Source of the DNA: Parapristionchus giblindavisi
Taxonomy: Eukaryota; Nematoda; Chromadorea; Rhabditida; Diplogasteridae
DNA length: 64,000 nucleotides
Assembly: GCA_943737045.1 (NCBI GenBank)
Contig: CALSFV010000050.1
Span: 186,001 to 250,000, forward strand
Reading direction: 5' to 3'
Positions 1 to 16,300 of this stretch are shown here, piece after piece. The notes under the pieces are model-generated. The model saw nothing but the letters and a program-made list of their open reading frames with translations. It did not search any database and was not told where the DNA came from. The position numbers were made by a program, and so were the translations under genes. How positions within the stretch are numbered: position 1 is the stretch's first letter; each line of letters starts with the position of its first letter.

Positions 1-3000
1 GAAGTAACGACGACGGTGGAACCCACGACTACTCCAGAAGCTACCACGACAGGTATACAGTTTTGGTACACTAAAAATAGTGCATAGAGTACTTCGTGAT
101 AGAGTTAGAGTCAAGAATTTAGGAGAGTGCGGGCAAAGAAGTAAGAAAAGATTTGAAAATAAAACTTTCAAAATTTCGAATTCGTCTAAATTAAGGTTTT
201 TTGCATGCTATTGAAAGATTTCTTGAAGTATATTTTACTTTTCTATACCTCTGCTCGATCAAGCTTGAGAAAACGTATTTCTAAATCTCACTGAAAAATC
301 ATACCGAACAGAACAAATTAGTAATATTGATTATTATCAGCCGAAATCACGACAACGCTCGAACTCACGACTACTGCGGAAGTTACCACAACACTCGAGC
401 CCACCACTACACCAGAAGTAACGACGACGGTGGAACCCACAACTACTCCTGAAGTAACGACGACGGTGGAACCCACAACTACACCAGAAGTAACCACGAC
501 GATGGAACCCACGACTACACCAGAAGTAACGACGACGGTGGAACCCACAACTACACCAGAAGTAACGACGACGGTGGAACCCACAACTACACCAGAAGTA
601 ACGACGACGGTGGAACCCACAACTACACCAGAAGTAACGACGACGGTGGAACCCACAACTACACCAGAAGTAACGACGACTGTGGAACCCACAACTACAC
701 CAGAAGTAACGACGACGGTGGAACCCACAACTACACCAGAAGTAACGACGACGGTGAAACCCACAACTACTCCTGAAGTAACGACGACGGTGGAACCCAC
801 AACTACACCAGAAGTAACGACGACGGTGGAACCCACAACTACTCCAGAAGCTACCACGACAGGTATACAGTTTTGGTACACTAAAAATAGTGCATAGAGT
901 ACTTCGTGATAGAGTTAGAGTCAAGAATTAAGGAGAGTGCGGGCAAAGAAGTAAGAAAAGATTTGAAAATAAAACTTTCAAAATTTTGAATTCGTCTAAA
1001 TTAAGGTTTTTTGCATGCTATTGAACGATTTCTTGAAGTATATTTTACTTTTCTATACCTCTGCTCGATCGAGCTTGAGAAAACGTATTTCTAAATCTCA
1101 CTGAAAAATCATACCGAACAGAATAAATTAGTAATATTGATTATTATCAGCCGAAATCACGACAACGCTCGAACCCACGACTACTGCGGAAGCTACCACA
1201 ACACTCGAGCCCACCACTACACCAGAAGTAACGACGACGGTGGAACCCACAACTACTCCTGAAGCTACCACGACAGGTATACAGTTTTGGTACACTAAAA
1301 ATAGTGCATAGAGTACTTCGTGATAGAGTTAGAGTCAAGAATTAAGGAGAGTGCGGGCAAAGAAGTAAGAAAAGATTTGAAAATAAAACTTTCAAAATTT
1401 TGAATTCGTCTAAATTAAGGTTTTTTGCATGCTATTGAAAGATTTCTTGAAGTATATTTTACTTCTCTATACCTCTGCTCGATCAAGCTTGAGAAAACGT
1501 ATTTCTAAATCTCACTGAAAAATCATACCGAACAGAACAAATTAGTAATATTGATTATTATCAGCCGAAATCACGACAACGCTCGAACCCACGACTACTG
1601 CGGAAGCTACCACAACACTCGAGCCCACCACTACACCAGAAGTAACGACGACGGTGGAACCCACAACTACACCAGAAGTAACGACGACGATGGAACCCAC
1701 AACTACACCAGAAGCTACCACGACAGGTATACAGTTTTGGTACACTAAAAATAGTGCATAGAGTACTTCGTGATAGAGTTAGAGTCAAGAATTAAGGAGA
1801 GTGCGGGCAAAGAAGTAAGAAAAGATTTGAAAATAAAACTCAAAATTTTGAATTCGTCTAAATTAAGGTTTTTTGCATGCTATTGAAAGATTTCTTGAAG
1901 TATATTTTACTTCTCTATACCTCTGCTCGATCAAGCTTGAGAAAACGTATTTCTAAATCTCACTGAAAAATCATACCGAACAGAACAAATTAGTAATATT
2001 GATTATTATCAGCCGAAATCACGACAACGCTCGAACCCACGACTACTGCGGAAGCTACCACAACACTCGAGCCCACCACTACACCAGAAGTAACCACGAC
2101 GATGGAATCCACAACTACACCAGAAGCTACCACGACAGGTATACAGTTTTGGTACACTAAAAATATTGCATAGAGTACTTCGTGATAGAGTTAGAGTCGA
2201 GAACTTAGGAGAGTGCGGGCAAAGAAGTAAGAAAATATTTGAAAATAAAACTTTCAAAATTTTGAATTCATCTAAATTAAGGTTTTTTGCATGCTATTGA
2301 AAGATTTCTTGAAGTATATTTAACTTTTCTATACCTCTGCTCGATCAAGCTTGAGAAAACGTATTTCTAAATCTCACTGAAAAATCATACCGAACAGAAC
2401 AAATTAGTAATATTGATTATTATCAGCCGAAATCACGACAACGCTCGAACCCACGACTACTGCGGAAGCTACCACAACACTCGAGCCCACCACTACACCA
2501 GAAGTAACGACGACGGTGGAACCCACAACTACACCAGAAGTAACGACGACGGTGAAACCCACAACTACTCCTGAAGTAACGACGACGGTGGAACCCACAA
2601 CTACACCAGAAGTAACGACGACGGTGGAACCCACAACTACTCCAGAAGCTACCACGACAGGTATACAGTTTTGGTACACTAAAAATAGTGCATAGAGTAC
2701 TTCGTGATAGAGTTAGAGTCAAGAATTAAGGAGAGTGCGGGCAAAGAAGTAAGAAAAGATTTGAAAATAAAACTTTCAAAATTTTGAATTCGTCTAAATT
2801 AAGGTTTTTTGCATGCTATTGAACGATTTCTTGAAGTATATTTTACTTTTCTATACCTCTGCTCGATCAAGCTTGAGAAAACGTATTTCTAAATCTCACT
2901 GAAAAATCATACCGAACAGAACAAATTAGTAATATTGATTATTATCAGCCGAAATCACGACAACGCTCGAACCCACGACTACTGCGGAAGCTACCACAAC

Positions 3001-4350
3001 ACTCGAGCCCACCACTACACCAGAAGTAACGACGACGGTGGAACCCACAACTACTCCTGAAGCTACCACGACAGGTATACAGTTTTGGTACACTAAAAAT
3101 AGTGCATAGAGTACTTCGTGATAGAGTTAGAGTCAAGAATTAAGGAGAGTGCGGGCAAAGAAGTAAGAAAAGATTTGAAAATAAAACTTTCAAAATTTTG
3201 AATTCGTCTAAATTAAGGTTTTTTGCATGCTATTGAAAGATTTCTTGAAGTATATTTTACTTCTCTATACCTCTGCTCGATCAAGCTTGAGAAAACGTAT
3301 TTCTAAATCTCACTGAAAAATCATACCGAACAGAACAAATTAGTAATATTGATTATTATCAGCCGAAATCACGACAACGCTCGAACCCACGACTACTGCG
3401 GAAGCTACCACAACACTCGAGCCCACCACTACACCAGAAGTAACGACGACGGTGGAACCCACAACTACACCAGAAGTAACGACGACGATGGAACCCACAA
3501 CTACACCAGAAGCTACCACGACAGGTATACAGTTTTGGTACACTAAAAATAGTGCATAGAGTACTTCGTGATAGAGTTAGAGTCAAGAATTAAGGAGAGT
3601 GCGGGCAAAGAAGTAAGAAAAGATTTGAAAATAAAACTCAAAATTTTGAATTCGTCTAAATTAAGGTTTTTTGCATGCTATTGAAAGATTTCTTGAAGTA
3701 TATTTTACTTCTCTATACCTCTGCTCGATCAAGCTTGAGAAAACGTATTTCTAAATCTCACTGAAAAATCATACCGAACAGAACAAATTAGTAATATTGA
3801 TTATTATCAGCCGAAATCACGACAACGCTCGAACCCACGACTACTGCGGAAGCTACCACAACACTCGAGCCCACCACTACACCAGAAGTAACCACGACGA
3901 TGGAATCCACAACTACACCAGAAGCTACCACGACAGGTATACAGTTTTGGTACACTAAAAATAGTGCATAGAGTACTTCGTGATAGAGTTAGAGTCGAGA
4001 ACTTAGGAGAGTGCGGGCAAAGAAGTAAGAAAATATTTGAAAATAAAACTGTCAAAATTTTGAATTCATCTAAATTAAGGTTTTTTGCATGCTATTGAAA
4101 GATTTCTTGAAGTATATTTAACTTTTCTATACCACTGCTCGATCAAGCTTGAGAAAACGTATTTCTAAATCTCACTGAAAAATCATACCGAACAGAACAA
4201 ATTAGTAATATTGATTATTATCAGCCGAAATCACGACAACGCTCGAACCCACGACTACTGCGGAAGCTACCACAACACTCGAGCCCACCACTACACCAGA
4301 AGTAACGACGACGGTGGAACCCACAACTACTCCAGAAGCTACCACGACAG
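1..4350 (+). CDS. Array zone I: mucin exons with a 1.8-kb duplication
   Basis: Exons: up to 52 (partial), 341-862, 1151-1276, 1565-1726, 2013-2138, 2427-2660, 2949-3074, 3363-3524, 3811-3936 and 4225-4350. The basic 126-nt exon starts with CC (completing a GCC Ala codon) and reads EITTTLEPTTTA, EATTTLEPTTTP, EVTTTVEPTTTP, EATTT, then one G. The 522-nt exon 341-862 holds eleven extra 12-residue repeats. The block 1151-2948 is repeated at 2949-4224 and beyond with an offset of exactly 1798 bp. Both copies share a 2-nt deletion in one intron (near 1838 and 3636, intron 286 nt), showing the duplication is recent. Confidence 0.85.
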
Positions 4351-7300
4351 GTATACAGTTTTGGTACACTAAAAATAGTGCATAGAGTACTTCGTGATAG
4401 AGTTAGAGTCAAGAATTAAGGAGAGTGCGGGCAAAGAAGTAAGAAAAGATTTGTAAATAAAACTTTCAAAATTTTGAATTCGTCTAAATTAAGGTTTTTT
4501 GCATGCTATTGAAAGATTTCTTGAAGTATATTTAACTTTTCTATACCTCTGCTCGATCAAGCTTGAGAAAACGTATTTCTAAATCTCACTGAAAAATCAT
4601 ACCGAACAGAACAAATTAGTAATATTGATTATTATCAGCCGAAATCACGACAACGCTCGAACCCACAACTACTCCTGAAGTAACGACGACGGTGGAACCC
4701 ACAACTACTCCTGAAGTAACGACGACGGTGGAACCCACAACTACACCAGAAGTAACCACGACGATGGAATCCACAACTACACCAGAAGCTACCACGACAG
4801 GTATACAGTTTTGGTACACTAAAAATAGTGCATAGAGTACTTCGTGATAGAGTTAGAGTCGAGAACTTAGGAGAGTGCGGGCAAAGAAGTAAGAAAATAT
4901 TTGAAAATAAAACTTTCAAAATTTTGAATTCGTCTAAATTAAGGTTTTTTGCATGCTATTGAAAGATTTCTTGAAGTATATTTAACGTTTCTATACCTCT
5001 GCTCGATCAAGCTTGAGAAAACGTATTTCTAAATCTCACTGAAAAATCATACCGAACAGAACAAATTAGTAATATTGATTATTATCAGCCGAAATCACGA
5101 CAACGCTCGAACCCACAACTACTCCTGAAGTAACGACGACGGTGGAACCCACAACTACTCCTGAAGTAACGACGACGGTGGAACCCACAACTACACCAGA
5201 AGTAACCACGACGATGGAATCCACAACTACACCAGAAGCTACCACGACAGGTATACAGTTTTGGTACACTAAAAATAGTGCATAGAGTACTTCGTGATAG
5301 AGTTAGAGTCGAGAACTTAGGAGAGTGCGGGCAAAGAAGTAAGAAAATATTTGAAAATAAAACTTTCAAAATTTTGAATTCATCTAAATTAAGGTTTTTT
5401 GCATGCTATTGAAAGATTTCTTGAAGTATATTTAACTTTTCTATACCACTGCTCGATCAAGCTTGAGAAAACGTATTTCTAAATCTCACTGAAAAATCAT
5501 ACCGAACAGAACAAATTAGTAATATTGATTATTATCAGCCGAAATCACGACAACGCTCGAACCCACGACTACTGCGGAAGCTACCACAACACTCGAGCCC
5601 ACCACTACACCAGAAGTAACCACGACGATGGAACCCACAACTACACCAGAAGCTACCTCGACAGGTATACAGTTTTGGTACACTAAAAATAGTGCATAGA
5701 GTACTTCGTGATAGAGTTAGAGTCAAGAATTAAGGAGAGTGCGGGCAAAGAAGTAAGAAAAGATTTGTAAATAAAACTTTCAAAATTTTGAATTCGTCTA
5801 AATTAAGGTTTTTTGCATGCTATTGAAAGATTTCTTGAAGTATATTTAACTTTTCTATACCTCTGCTCGATCAAGCTTGAGAAAACGTATTTCTAAATCT
5901 CACTGAAAAATCATACCGAACAGAACAAATTAGTAATATTGATTATTATCAGCCGAAATCACGACAACGCTCGAACCCACAACTACTCCTGAAGTAACGA
6001 CGACGGTGGAACCCACAACTACTCCTGAAGTAACGACGACGGTGGAACCCACAACTACACCAGAAGTAACCACGACGATGGAATCCACAACTACACCAGA
6101 AGCTACCTCGACAGGTATACAGTTTTGGTACACTAAAAATAGTGCATAGAGTACTTCGTGATAGAGTTAGAGTCAAGAATTAAGGAGAGTGCGGGCAAAG
6201 AAGTAAGAAAAGATTTGAAAATAAAACTTTCAAAATTTTGAATTCGTTTAAATTAAGGTTTTTTGCATGCTATTGAAAGATTTCTTGAACTATATTTAAC
6301 TTTTCTATACCTCTGCTCGATCAAGCTTGAGAAAACGTATTTCTAAATCTCACTGAAAAATCATACCGAACAGAACAAATTAGTAATATTGATTATTATC
6401 AGCCGAAATCACGACAACGCTCGAACCCACAACTACTCCTGAAGTAACGACGACGGTGGAACCCACAACTACTCCTGAAGTAACGACGACGGTGGAACCC
6501 ACAACTACACCAGAAGTAACCACGACGATGGAATCCACAACTACACCAGAAGCTACCACGACAGGTATACAGTTTTGGTACACTAAAAATAGTGCATAGA
6601 GTACTTCGTGATAGAGTTAGAGTCGAGAACTTAGGAGAGTGCGGGCAAAGAAGTAAGAAAATATTTGAAAATAAAACTTTCAAAATTTTGAATTCATCTA
6701 AATTAAGGTTTTTTGCATGCTATTGAAAGATTTATTGAAGTATATTTAACGTTTCTATACCTCTGCTCGATCAAGCTTGAGAAAACGTATTTCTAAATCT
6801 CACTGAAAAATCATACCGAACAGAACAAATTAGTAATATTGATTATTATCAGCCGAAATCACGACAACGCTCGAACCCACAACTACTCCTGAAGTAACGA
6901 CGACGGTGGAACCCACAACTACTCCTGAAGTAACGACGACGGTGGAACCCACAACTACACCAGAAGTAACCACGACGATGGAATCCACAACTACACCAGA
7001 AGCTACCACGACAGGTATACAGTTTTGGTACACTAAAAATAGTGCATAGAGTACTTCGTGATAGAGTTAGAGTCGAGAACTTAGGAGAGTGCGGGCAAAG
7101 AAGTAAGAAAATATTTGAAAATAAAACTTTCAAAATTTTGAATTCATCTAAATTAAGGTTTTTTGCATGCTATTGAAAGATTTCTTGAAGTATATTTAAC
7201 TTTTCTATACCTCTGCTCGATCAAGCTTGAGAAAACGTATTTCTAAATCTCACTGAAAAATCATACCGAACAGAACAAATTAGTAATATTGATTATTATC

Positions 7301-10300
7301 AGCCGAAATCACGACAACGCTCGAACCCACGACTACTGCGGAAGCTACCACAACACTCGAGCCCACCACTACACCAGAAGTAACCACGACGATGGAACCC
7401 ACAACTACACCAGAAGCTACCTCGACAGGTATACAGTTTTGGTACACTAAAAATAGTGCATAGAGTACTTCGTGATAGAGTTAGAGTCAAGAATTAAGGA
7501 GAGTGCGGGCAAAGAAGTAAGAAAAGATTTGTAAATAAAACTTTCAAAATTTTGAATTCGTCTAAATTAAGGTTTTTTGCATGCTATTGAAAGATTTCTT
7601 GAAGTATATTTAACTTTTCTATACCTCTGCTCGATCAAGCTTGAGAAAACGTATTTCTAAATCTCACTGAAAAATCATACCGAACAGAACAAATTAGTAA
7701 TATTGATTATTATCAGCCGAAATCACGACAACGCTCGAACCCACAACTACTCCTGAAGTAACGACGACGGTGGAACCCACAACTACTCCTGAAGTAACGA
7801 CGACGGTGGAACCCACAACTACACCAGAAGTAACCACGACGATGGAATCCACAACTACACCAGAAGCTACCACGACAGGTATACAGTTTTGGTACACTAA
7901 AAATAGTGCATAGAGTACTTCGTGATAGAGTTAGAGTCGAGAACTTAGGAGAGTGCGGGCAAAGAAGTAAGAAAATATTTGAAAATAAAACTTTCAAAAT
8001 TTTGAAATCATCTAAATTAAGGTTTTTTGCATGCTATTGAAAGATTTCTTGAAGTATATTTAACTTTTCTATACCTCTGCTCGATCAAGCTTGAGAAAAC
8101 GTATTTCTAAATCTCACTGAAAAATCATACCGAACAGAACAAATTAGTAATATTGATTATTATCAGCCGAAATCACGACAACGCTCGAACCCACGACTAC
8201 TGCGGAAGCTACCACAACACTCGAGCCCACCACTACACCAGAAGTAACGACGACGGTGGAACCCACAACTACTCCAGAAGCTACCACGACAGGTATACAG
8301 TTTTGGTACACTAAAAATAGTGCATAGAGTACTTCGTGATAGAGTTAGAGTCAAGAATTAAGGAGAGTGCGGGCAAAGAAGTAAGAAAAGATTTGAAAAT
8401 AAAACTTTCAAAATTTTGAATTCGTTTAAATTAAGGTTTTTTGCATGCTATTGAAAGATTTCTTGAAGTATATTTAACTTTTCTATACCTCTGCTCGATC
8501 AAGCTTGAGAAAACGTATTTCTAAATCTTACTGAAAAATCATACCGAACAGAACAAATTAGTAATATTGATTATTATCAGCCGAAATCACGACAACGCTC
8601 GAACCCACACCTACTCCTGAAGTAACGACGACGGTGGAACCCACAACTACTCCTGAAGTAACGACGACGGTGGAACCCACAACTACACCAGAAGTAACCA
8701 CGACGATGGAACCCATAACTACACCAGAAGCTACCACGACAGGTATACAGTTTTGGTACACTAAAAATAGTGCATAGAGTACTTCGTGATAGAGTTAGAG
8801 TCGAGAACTTAGGAGAGTGCGGGCAAAGAAGTAAGAAAAGATTTGAAAATAAAACTTTCAAAATTTTGAATTCATCTAAATTAAGTTTTTTTGCATGCTA
8901 TTGAAAGATTTCTTGAAGTATATTTAACTTTTCTATACCTCTGCTCGATCAAGCTTGAGAAAACGTATTTCTAAATCTCACTGATAAATCATACCGAACA
9001 GAACAAATTAGTAATATTGATTATTATCAGCCGAAATCACGACAACGCTCGAACCCACGACTACTGCGGAAGCTACCACAACACTCGAGCCCACCACTAC
9101 ACCAGAAGTAACGACGACGGTGGAACCCACAACTACTCCAGAAGCTACCACGACAGGTATACAGTTTTGGTACACTAAAAATAGTGCATAGAGTACTTCG
9201 TGATAGAGTTAGAGTCAAGAATTAAGGAGAGTGCGGGCAAAGAAGTAAGAAAAGATTTGAAAATAAAACTTTCAAAATTTTGAATTCGTTTAAATTAATG
9301 TTTTTTGCATGCTATTGAAAGATTTCTTGAAGTATATTTAACTTTTCTATACCTCTGCTCGATCAAGCTTGAGAAAACGTATTTCTAAATCTTACTGAAA
9401 AATCATACCGAACAGAACAAATTAGTAATATTGATTATTATCAGCCGAAATCACGACAACGCTCGAACCCACAACTACTCCTGAAGTAACGACGACGGTG
9501 GAACCCACAACTACTCCTGAAGTAACGACGACGGTGGAACCCACAACTACACCAGAAGTAACCACGACTATGGAACCCACAACTACACCAGAAGCTACCA
9601 CGACAGGTATACAGTTTTGGTACACTAAAAATAGTGCATAGAGTATTTCGTGATAGAGTTAGAGTCAAGAATTTAGGAGAGTGCGGGCAAAGAAGTAAGA
9701 GAAGATTTGAAAATAAAACTTTCAAAATTTTGAATTCGTCTAAATTAAGGTTTTTTGCATGCTATTGAAAGATTTCTTGAAGTATATTTAACTTTTCTAT
9801 ACCTCTGCTCGATCAAGCTTGAGAAAACGTATTTCTAAATCTCACTGAAAAATCATACCGAACAGAACAAATTAGTAATATTGAGTATTATCAGCCGAAA
9901 TCACGACAACGCTCGAACCCACAACTACTCCTGAAGTAACGACGACGGTGGAACCCACAACTACTCCTGAAGTAACGACGACGGTGGAACCCACAACTAC
10001 ACCAGAAGTAACCACGACGATGGAACCCACAACTACACCAGAAGCTACCACGACAGGTATACAGTTTTGGTACACTAAAAATAGTGCATAGAGTACTTCG
10101 TGATAGAGTTAGAGTCGAGAACTTAGGAGAGTGCGGGCAAAGAAGTAAGAAATTATTTGAAAATAAAACTTTCAAAATTTTGAATTCATCTAAATTAAGG
10201 TTTTTTGCATGCTATTGAAAGATTTCTTGAAGTATATTTAACTTTTCTATACCTCTGCTCGATCAAGCTTGAGAAAACGTATTTCTAAATCTCACTGAAA

Positions 10301-13300
10301 AATCATACCGAACAGAACAAATTAGTAATATTGATTATTATCAGCCGAAATCACGACAACGCTCGAACCCACGACTACTGCGGAAGCTACCACAACACTC
10401 GAGCCCACCACTACACCAGAAGTAACGACGACGGTGGAACCCACAACTACTCCAGAAGCTACCACGACAGGTATACAGTTTTGGTACACTAAAAATAGTG
10501 CATAGAGTACTTCGTGATAGAGTTAGAGTTGAGAACTTAGGAGAGTGCGGGCAAAGAAGTAAGAAAATATTTGAAAATAAAACTTTCAAAATTTTGAATT
10601 CATCTAAATTAAGGTTTTTTGCATGCTATTGAAAGATTTCTTGAAGTATATTTAACTTTTCTATACCTCTGCTCGATCAAGCTTGAGAAAACGTATTTCT
10701 AAATCTCACTGAAAAATCATACCGAACAGAACAAATTAGTAATATTGATTATTATCAGCCGAAATCACGACAACGCTCGAGCCCACGACTACTGCGGAAG
10801 CTACCACAACACTCGAGCCCACCACTACACCAGAAGTAACCACGACGATGGAACCCACAACTACACCAGAAGCTACCTCGACAGGTATACAGTTTTGGTA
10901 CACTAAAAATAGTGCATAGAGTACTTCGTGATAGAGTTAGAGTCAAGAATTAAGGAGAGTGCGGGCAAAGAAGTAAGAAAAGATTTGTAAATAAAACTTT
11001 CAAAATTTTGAATTCGTCTAAATTAAGGTTTTTTGCATGCTATTGAAAGATTTCTTGAAGTATATTTAACTTTTCTATACCTCTGCTCGATCAAGCTTGA
11101 GAAAACGTATTTCTAAATCTCACTGAAAAATCATACCGAACAGAACAAATTAGTAATATTGATTATTATCAGCCGAAATCACGACAACGCTCGAACCCAC
11201 AACTACTCCTGAAGTAACGACGACGGTGGAACCCACAACTACTCCTGAAGTAACGACGACGGTGGAACCCACAACTACACCAGAAGTAACCACGACGATG
11301 GAATCCACAACTACACCAGAAGCTACCACGACAGGTATACAGTTTTGGTACACTAAAAATAGTGCATAGAGTACTTCGTGATAGAGTTAGAGTCGAGAAC
11401 TTAGGAGAGTGCGGGCAAAGAAGTAAGAAAATATTTGAAAATAAAACTTTCAAAATTTTGAATTCATCTAAATTAAGGTTTTTTGCATGCTATTGAAAGA
11501 TTTCTTGAAGTATATTTAACTTTTCTATACCTCTGCTCGATCAAGCTTGAGAAAACGTATTTCTAAATCTCACTGAAAAATCATACCGAACAGAACAAAT
11601 TAGTAATATTGATTATTATCAGCCGAAATCACGACAACGCTCGAACCCACGACTACTGCGGAAGCTACCACAACACTCGAGCCCACCACTACACCAGAAG
11701 TAACCACGACGATGGAACCCACAACTACACCAGAAGCTACCTCGACAGGTATACAGTTTTGGTACACTAAAAATAGTGCATAGAGTACTTCGTGATAGAG
11801 TTAGAGTCAAGAATTAAGGAGAGTGCGGGCAAAGAAGTAAGAAAAGATTTGTAAATAAAACTTTCAAAATTTTGAATTCGTCTAAATTAAGGTTTTTTGC
11901 ATGCTATTGAAAGATTTCTTGAAGTATATTTAACTTTTCTATACCTCTGCTCGATCAAGCTTGAGAAAACGTATTTCTAAATCTCACTGAAAAATCATAC
12001 CGAACAGAACAAATTAGTAATATTGATTATTATCAGCCGAAATCACGACAACGCTCGAACCCACAACTACTCCTGAAGTAACGACGACGGTGGAACCCAC
12101 AACTACTCCTGAAGTAACGACGACGGTGGAACCCACAACTACACCAGAAGTAACCACGACGATGGAATCCACAACTACACCAGAAGCTACCACGACAGGT
12201 ATACAGTTTTGGTACACTAAAAATAGTGCATAGAGTACTTCGTGATAGAGTTAGAGTCGAGAACTTAGGAGAGTGCGGGCAAAGAAGTAAGAAAATATTT
12301 GAAAATAAAACTTTCAAAATTTTGAATTCATCTAAATTAAGGTTTTTTGCATGCTATTGAAAGATTTCTTGAAGTATATTTAACTTTTCTATACCTCTGC
12401 TCGATCAAGCTTGAGAAAACGTATTTCTAAATCTCACTGAAAAATCATACCGAACAGAACAAATTAGTAATATTGATTATTATCAGCCGAAATCACGACA
12501 ACGCTCGAACCCACGACTACTGCGGAAGCTACCACAACACTCGAGCCCACCACTACACCAGAAGTAACCACGACGATGGAACCCACAACTACACCAGAAG
12601 CTACCTCGACAGGTATACAGTTTTGGTACACTAAAAATAGTGCATAGAGTACTTCGTGATAGAGTTAGAGTCAAGAATTAAGGAGAGTGCGGGCAAAGAA
12701 GTAAGAAAAGATTTGTAAATAAAACTTTCAAAATTTTGAATTCGTCTAAATTAAGGTTTTTTGCATGCTATTGAAAGATTTCTTGAAGTATATTTAACTT
12801 TTCTATACCTCTGCTCGATCAAGCTTGAGAAAACGTATTTCTAAATCTCACTGAAAAATCATACCGAACAGAACAAATTAGTAATATTGATTATTATCAG
12901 CCGAAATCACGACAACGCTCGAACCCACGACTACTGCGGAAGCTACCACAACACTCGAGCCCACCACTACACCAGAAGTAACGACGACGGTGGAACCCAC
13001 AACTACTCCAGAAGCTACCACGACAGGTATACAGTTTTGGTACACTAAAAATAGTGCATAGAGTACTTCGTGATAGAGTTAGAGTTGAGAACTTAGGAGA
13101 GTGCGGGCAAAGAAGTAAGAAAATATTTGAAAATAAAACTTTCAAAATTTTGAATTCATCTAAATTAAGGTTTTTTGCATGCTATTGAAAGATTTCTTGA
13201 AGTATATTTAACTTTTCTATACCTCTGCTCGATCAAGCTTGAGAAAACGTATTTCTAAATCTCACTGAAAAATCATACCGAACAGAACAAATTAGTAATA

Positions 13301-16300
13301 TTGATTATTATCAGCCGAAATCACGACAACGCTCGAACCCACGACTACTGCGGAAGCTACCACAACACTCGAGCCCACCACTACACCAGAAGTAACCACG
13401 ACGATGGAACCCACAACTACACCAGAAGCTACCTCGACAGGTATACAGTTTTGGTACACTAAAAATAGTGCATAGAGTACTTCGTGATAGAGTTAGAGTC
13501 AAGAATTAAGGAGAGTGCGGGCAAAGAAGTAAGAAAATATTTGAAAATAAAACTTTCAAAATTTTGAATTCGTCTAAATTAAGGTTTTTTGCATGCTATT
13601 GAAAGATTTCTTGAAGTATATTTAACTTTTCTATACCTCTGCTCGATCAAGCTTGAGAAAACGTATTTCTAAATCTCACTGAAAAATCATACCGAACAGA
13701 ACAAATTAGTAATATTGATTATTATCAGCCGAAATCACGACAACGCTCGAACCCACAACTACTCCTGAAGTAACGACGACGGTGGAACCCACAACTACTC
13801 CTGAAGTAACGACGACGGTGGAACCCACAACTACACCAGAAGTAACCACGACGATGGAATCCACAACTACACCAGAAGCTACCACGACAGGTATACAGTT
13901 TTGGTACACTAAAAATAGTGCATAGAGTACTTCGTGATAGAGTTAGAGTCGAGAACTTAGGAGAGTGCGGGCAAAGAAGTAAGAAAATATTTGAAAATAA
14001 AACTTTCAAAATTTTGAATTCATCTAAATTAAGGTTTTTTGCATGCTATTGAAAGATTTCTTGAAGTATATTTAACTTTTCTATACCTCTGCTCGATCAA
14101 GCTTGAGAAAACGTATTTCTAAATCTCACTGAAAAATCATACCGAACAGAACAAATTAGTAATATTGATTATTATCAGCCGAAATCACGACAACGCTCGA
14201 ACCCACGACTACTGCGGAAGCTACCACAACACTCGAGCCCACCACTACACCAGAAGTAACGACGACGGTGGAACCCACAACTACACCAGAAGCTACCTCG
14301 ACAGGTATACAGTTTTGGTACACTAAAAATAGTGCATAGAGTACTTCGTGATAGAGTTAGAGTCAAGAATTAAGGAGAGTGCGGGCAAAGAAGTAAGAAA
14401 ATATTTGAAAATAAAACTTTCAAAATTTTGAATTCGTCTAAATTAAGGTTTTTTGCATGCTATTGAAAGATTTCTTGAAGTATATTTAACTTTTCTATAC
14501 CTCTGCTCGATCAAGCTTGAGAAAACGTATTTCTAAATCTCACTGAAAAATCATACCGAACAGAACAAATTAGTAATATTGATTATTATCAGCCGAAATC
14601 ACGACAACGCTCGAACCCACAACTACTCCTGAAGTAACGACGACGGTGGAACCCACAACTACTCCTGAAGTAACGACGACGGTGGAACCCACAACTACAC
14701 CAGAAGTAACCACGACGATGGAATCCACAACTACACCAGAAGCTACCACGACAGGTATACAGTTTTGGTACACTAAAAATAGTGCATAGAGTACTTCGTG
14801 ATAGAGTTAGAGTCGAGAACTTAGGAGAGTGCGGGCAAAGAAGTAAGAAAATATTTGAAAATAAAACTTTCAAAATTTTGAATTCATCTAAATTAAGGTT
14901 TTTTGCATGCTATTGAAAGATTTCTTGAAGTATATTTAACTTTTCTATACCTCTGCTCGATCAAGCTTGAGAAAACGTATTTCTAAATCTCACTGAAAAA
15001 TCATACCGAACAGAACAAATTAGTAATATTGATTATTATCAGCCGAAATCACGACAACGCTCGAACCCACGACTACTGCGGAAGCTACCACAACACTCGA
15101 GCCCACCACTACACCAGAAGTAACGACGACGGTGGAACCCACAACTACTCCAGAAGCTACCACGACAGGTATACAGTTTTGGTACACTAAAAATAGTGCA
15201 TAGAGTACTTCGTGATAGAGTTAGAGTCAAGAATTAAGGAGAGTGCGGGCAAAGAAGTAAGAAAATATTTGAAAATAAAACTTTCAAAATTTTGAATTCG
15301 TCTAAATTAAGGTTTTTTGCATGCTATTGAAAGATTTCTTGAAGTATATTTAACTTTTCTATACCTCTGCTCGATCAAGCTTGAGAAAACGTATTTCTAA
15401 ATCTCACTGAAAAATCATACCGAACAGAACAAATTAGTAATATTGATTATTATCAGCCGAAATCACGACAACGCTCGAACCCACAACTACTCCTGAAGTA
15501 ACGACGACGGTGGAACCCACAACTACTCCTGAAGTAACGACGACGGTGGAACCCACAACTACACCAGAAGTAACCACGACGATGGAATCCACAACTACAC
15601 CAGAAGCTACCACGACAGGTATACAGTTTTGGTACACTAAAAATAGTGCATAGAGTACTTCGTGATAGAGTTAGAGTCGAGAACTTAGGAGAGTGCGGGC
15701 AAAGAAGTAAGAAAATATTTGAAAATAAAACTTTCAAAATTTTGAATTCATCTAAATTAAGGTTTTTTGCATGCTATTGAAAGATTTCTTGAAGTATATT
15801 TAACTTTTCTATACCTCTGCTCGATCAAGCTTGAGAAAACGTATTTCTAAATCTCACTGAAAAATCATACCGAACAGAACAAATTAGTAATATTGATTAT
15901 TATCAGCCGAAATCACGACAACGCTCGAACCCACGACTACTGCGGAAGCTACCACAACACTCGAGCCCACCACTACACCAGAAGTAACGACGACGGTGGA
16001 ACCCACAACTACTCCAGAAGCTACCACGACAGGTATACAGTTTTGGTACACTAAAAATAGTGCATAGAGTACTTCGTGATAGAGTTAGAGTCAAGAATTA
16101 AGGAGAGTGCGGGCAAAGAAGTAAGAAAAGATTTGAAAATAAAACTTTCAAAATTTTGAATTCGTTTAAATTAAGGTTTTTTGCATGCTATTGAAAGATT
16201 TCTTGAAGTATATTTAACTTTTCTATACCTCTGCTCGATCAAGCTTGAGAAAACGTATTTCTAAATCTTACTGAAAAATCATACCGAACAGAACAAATTA

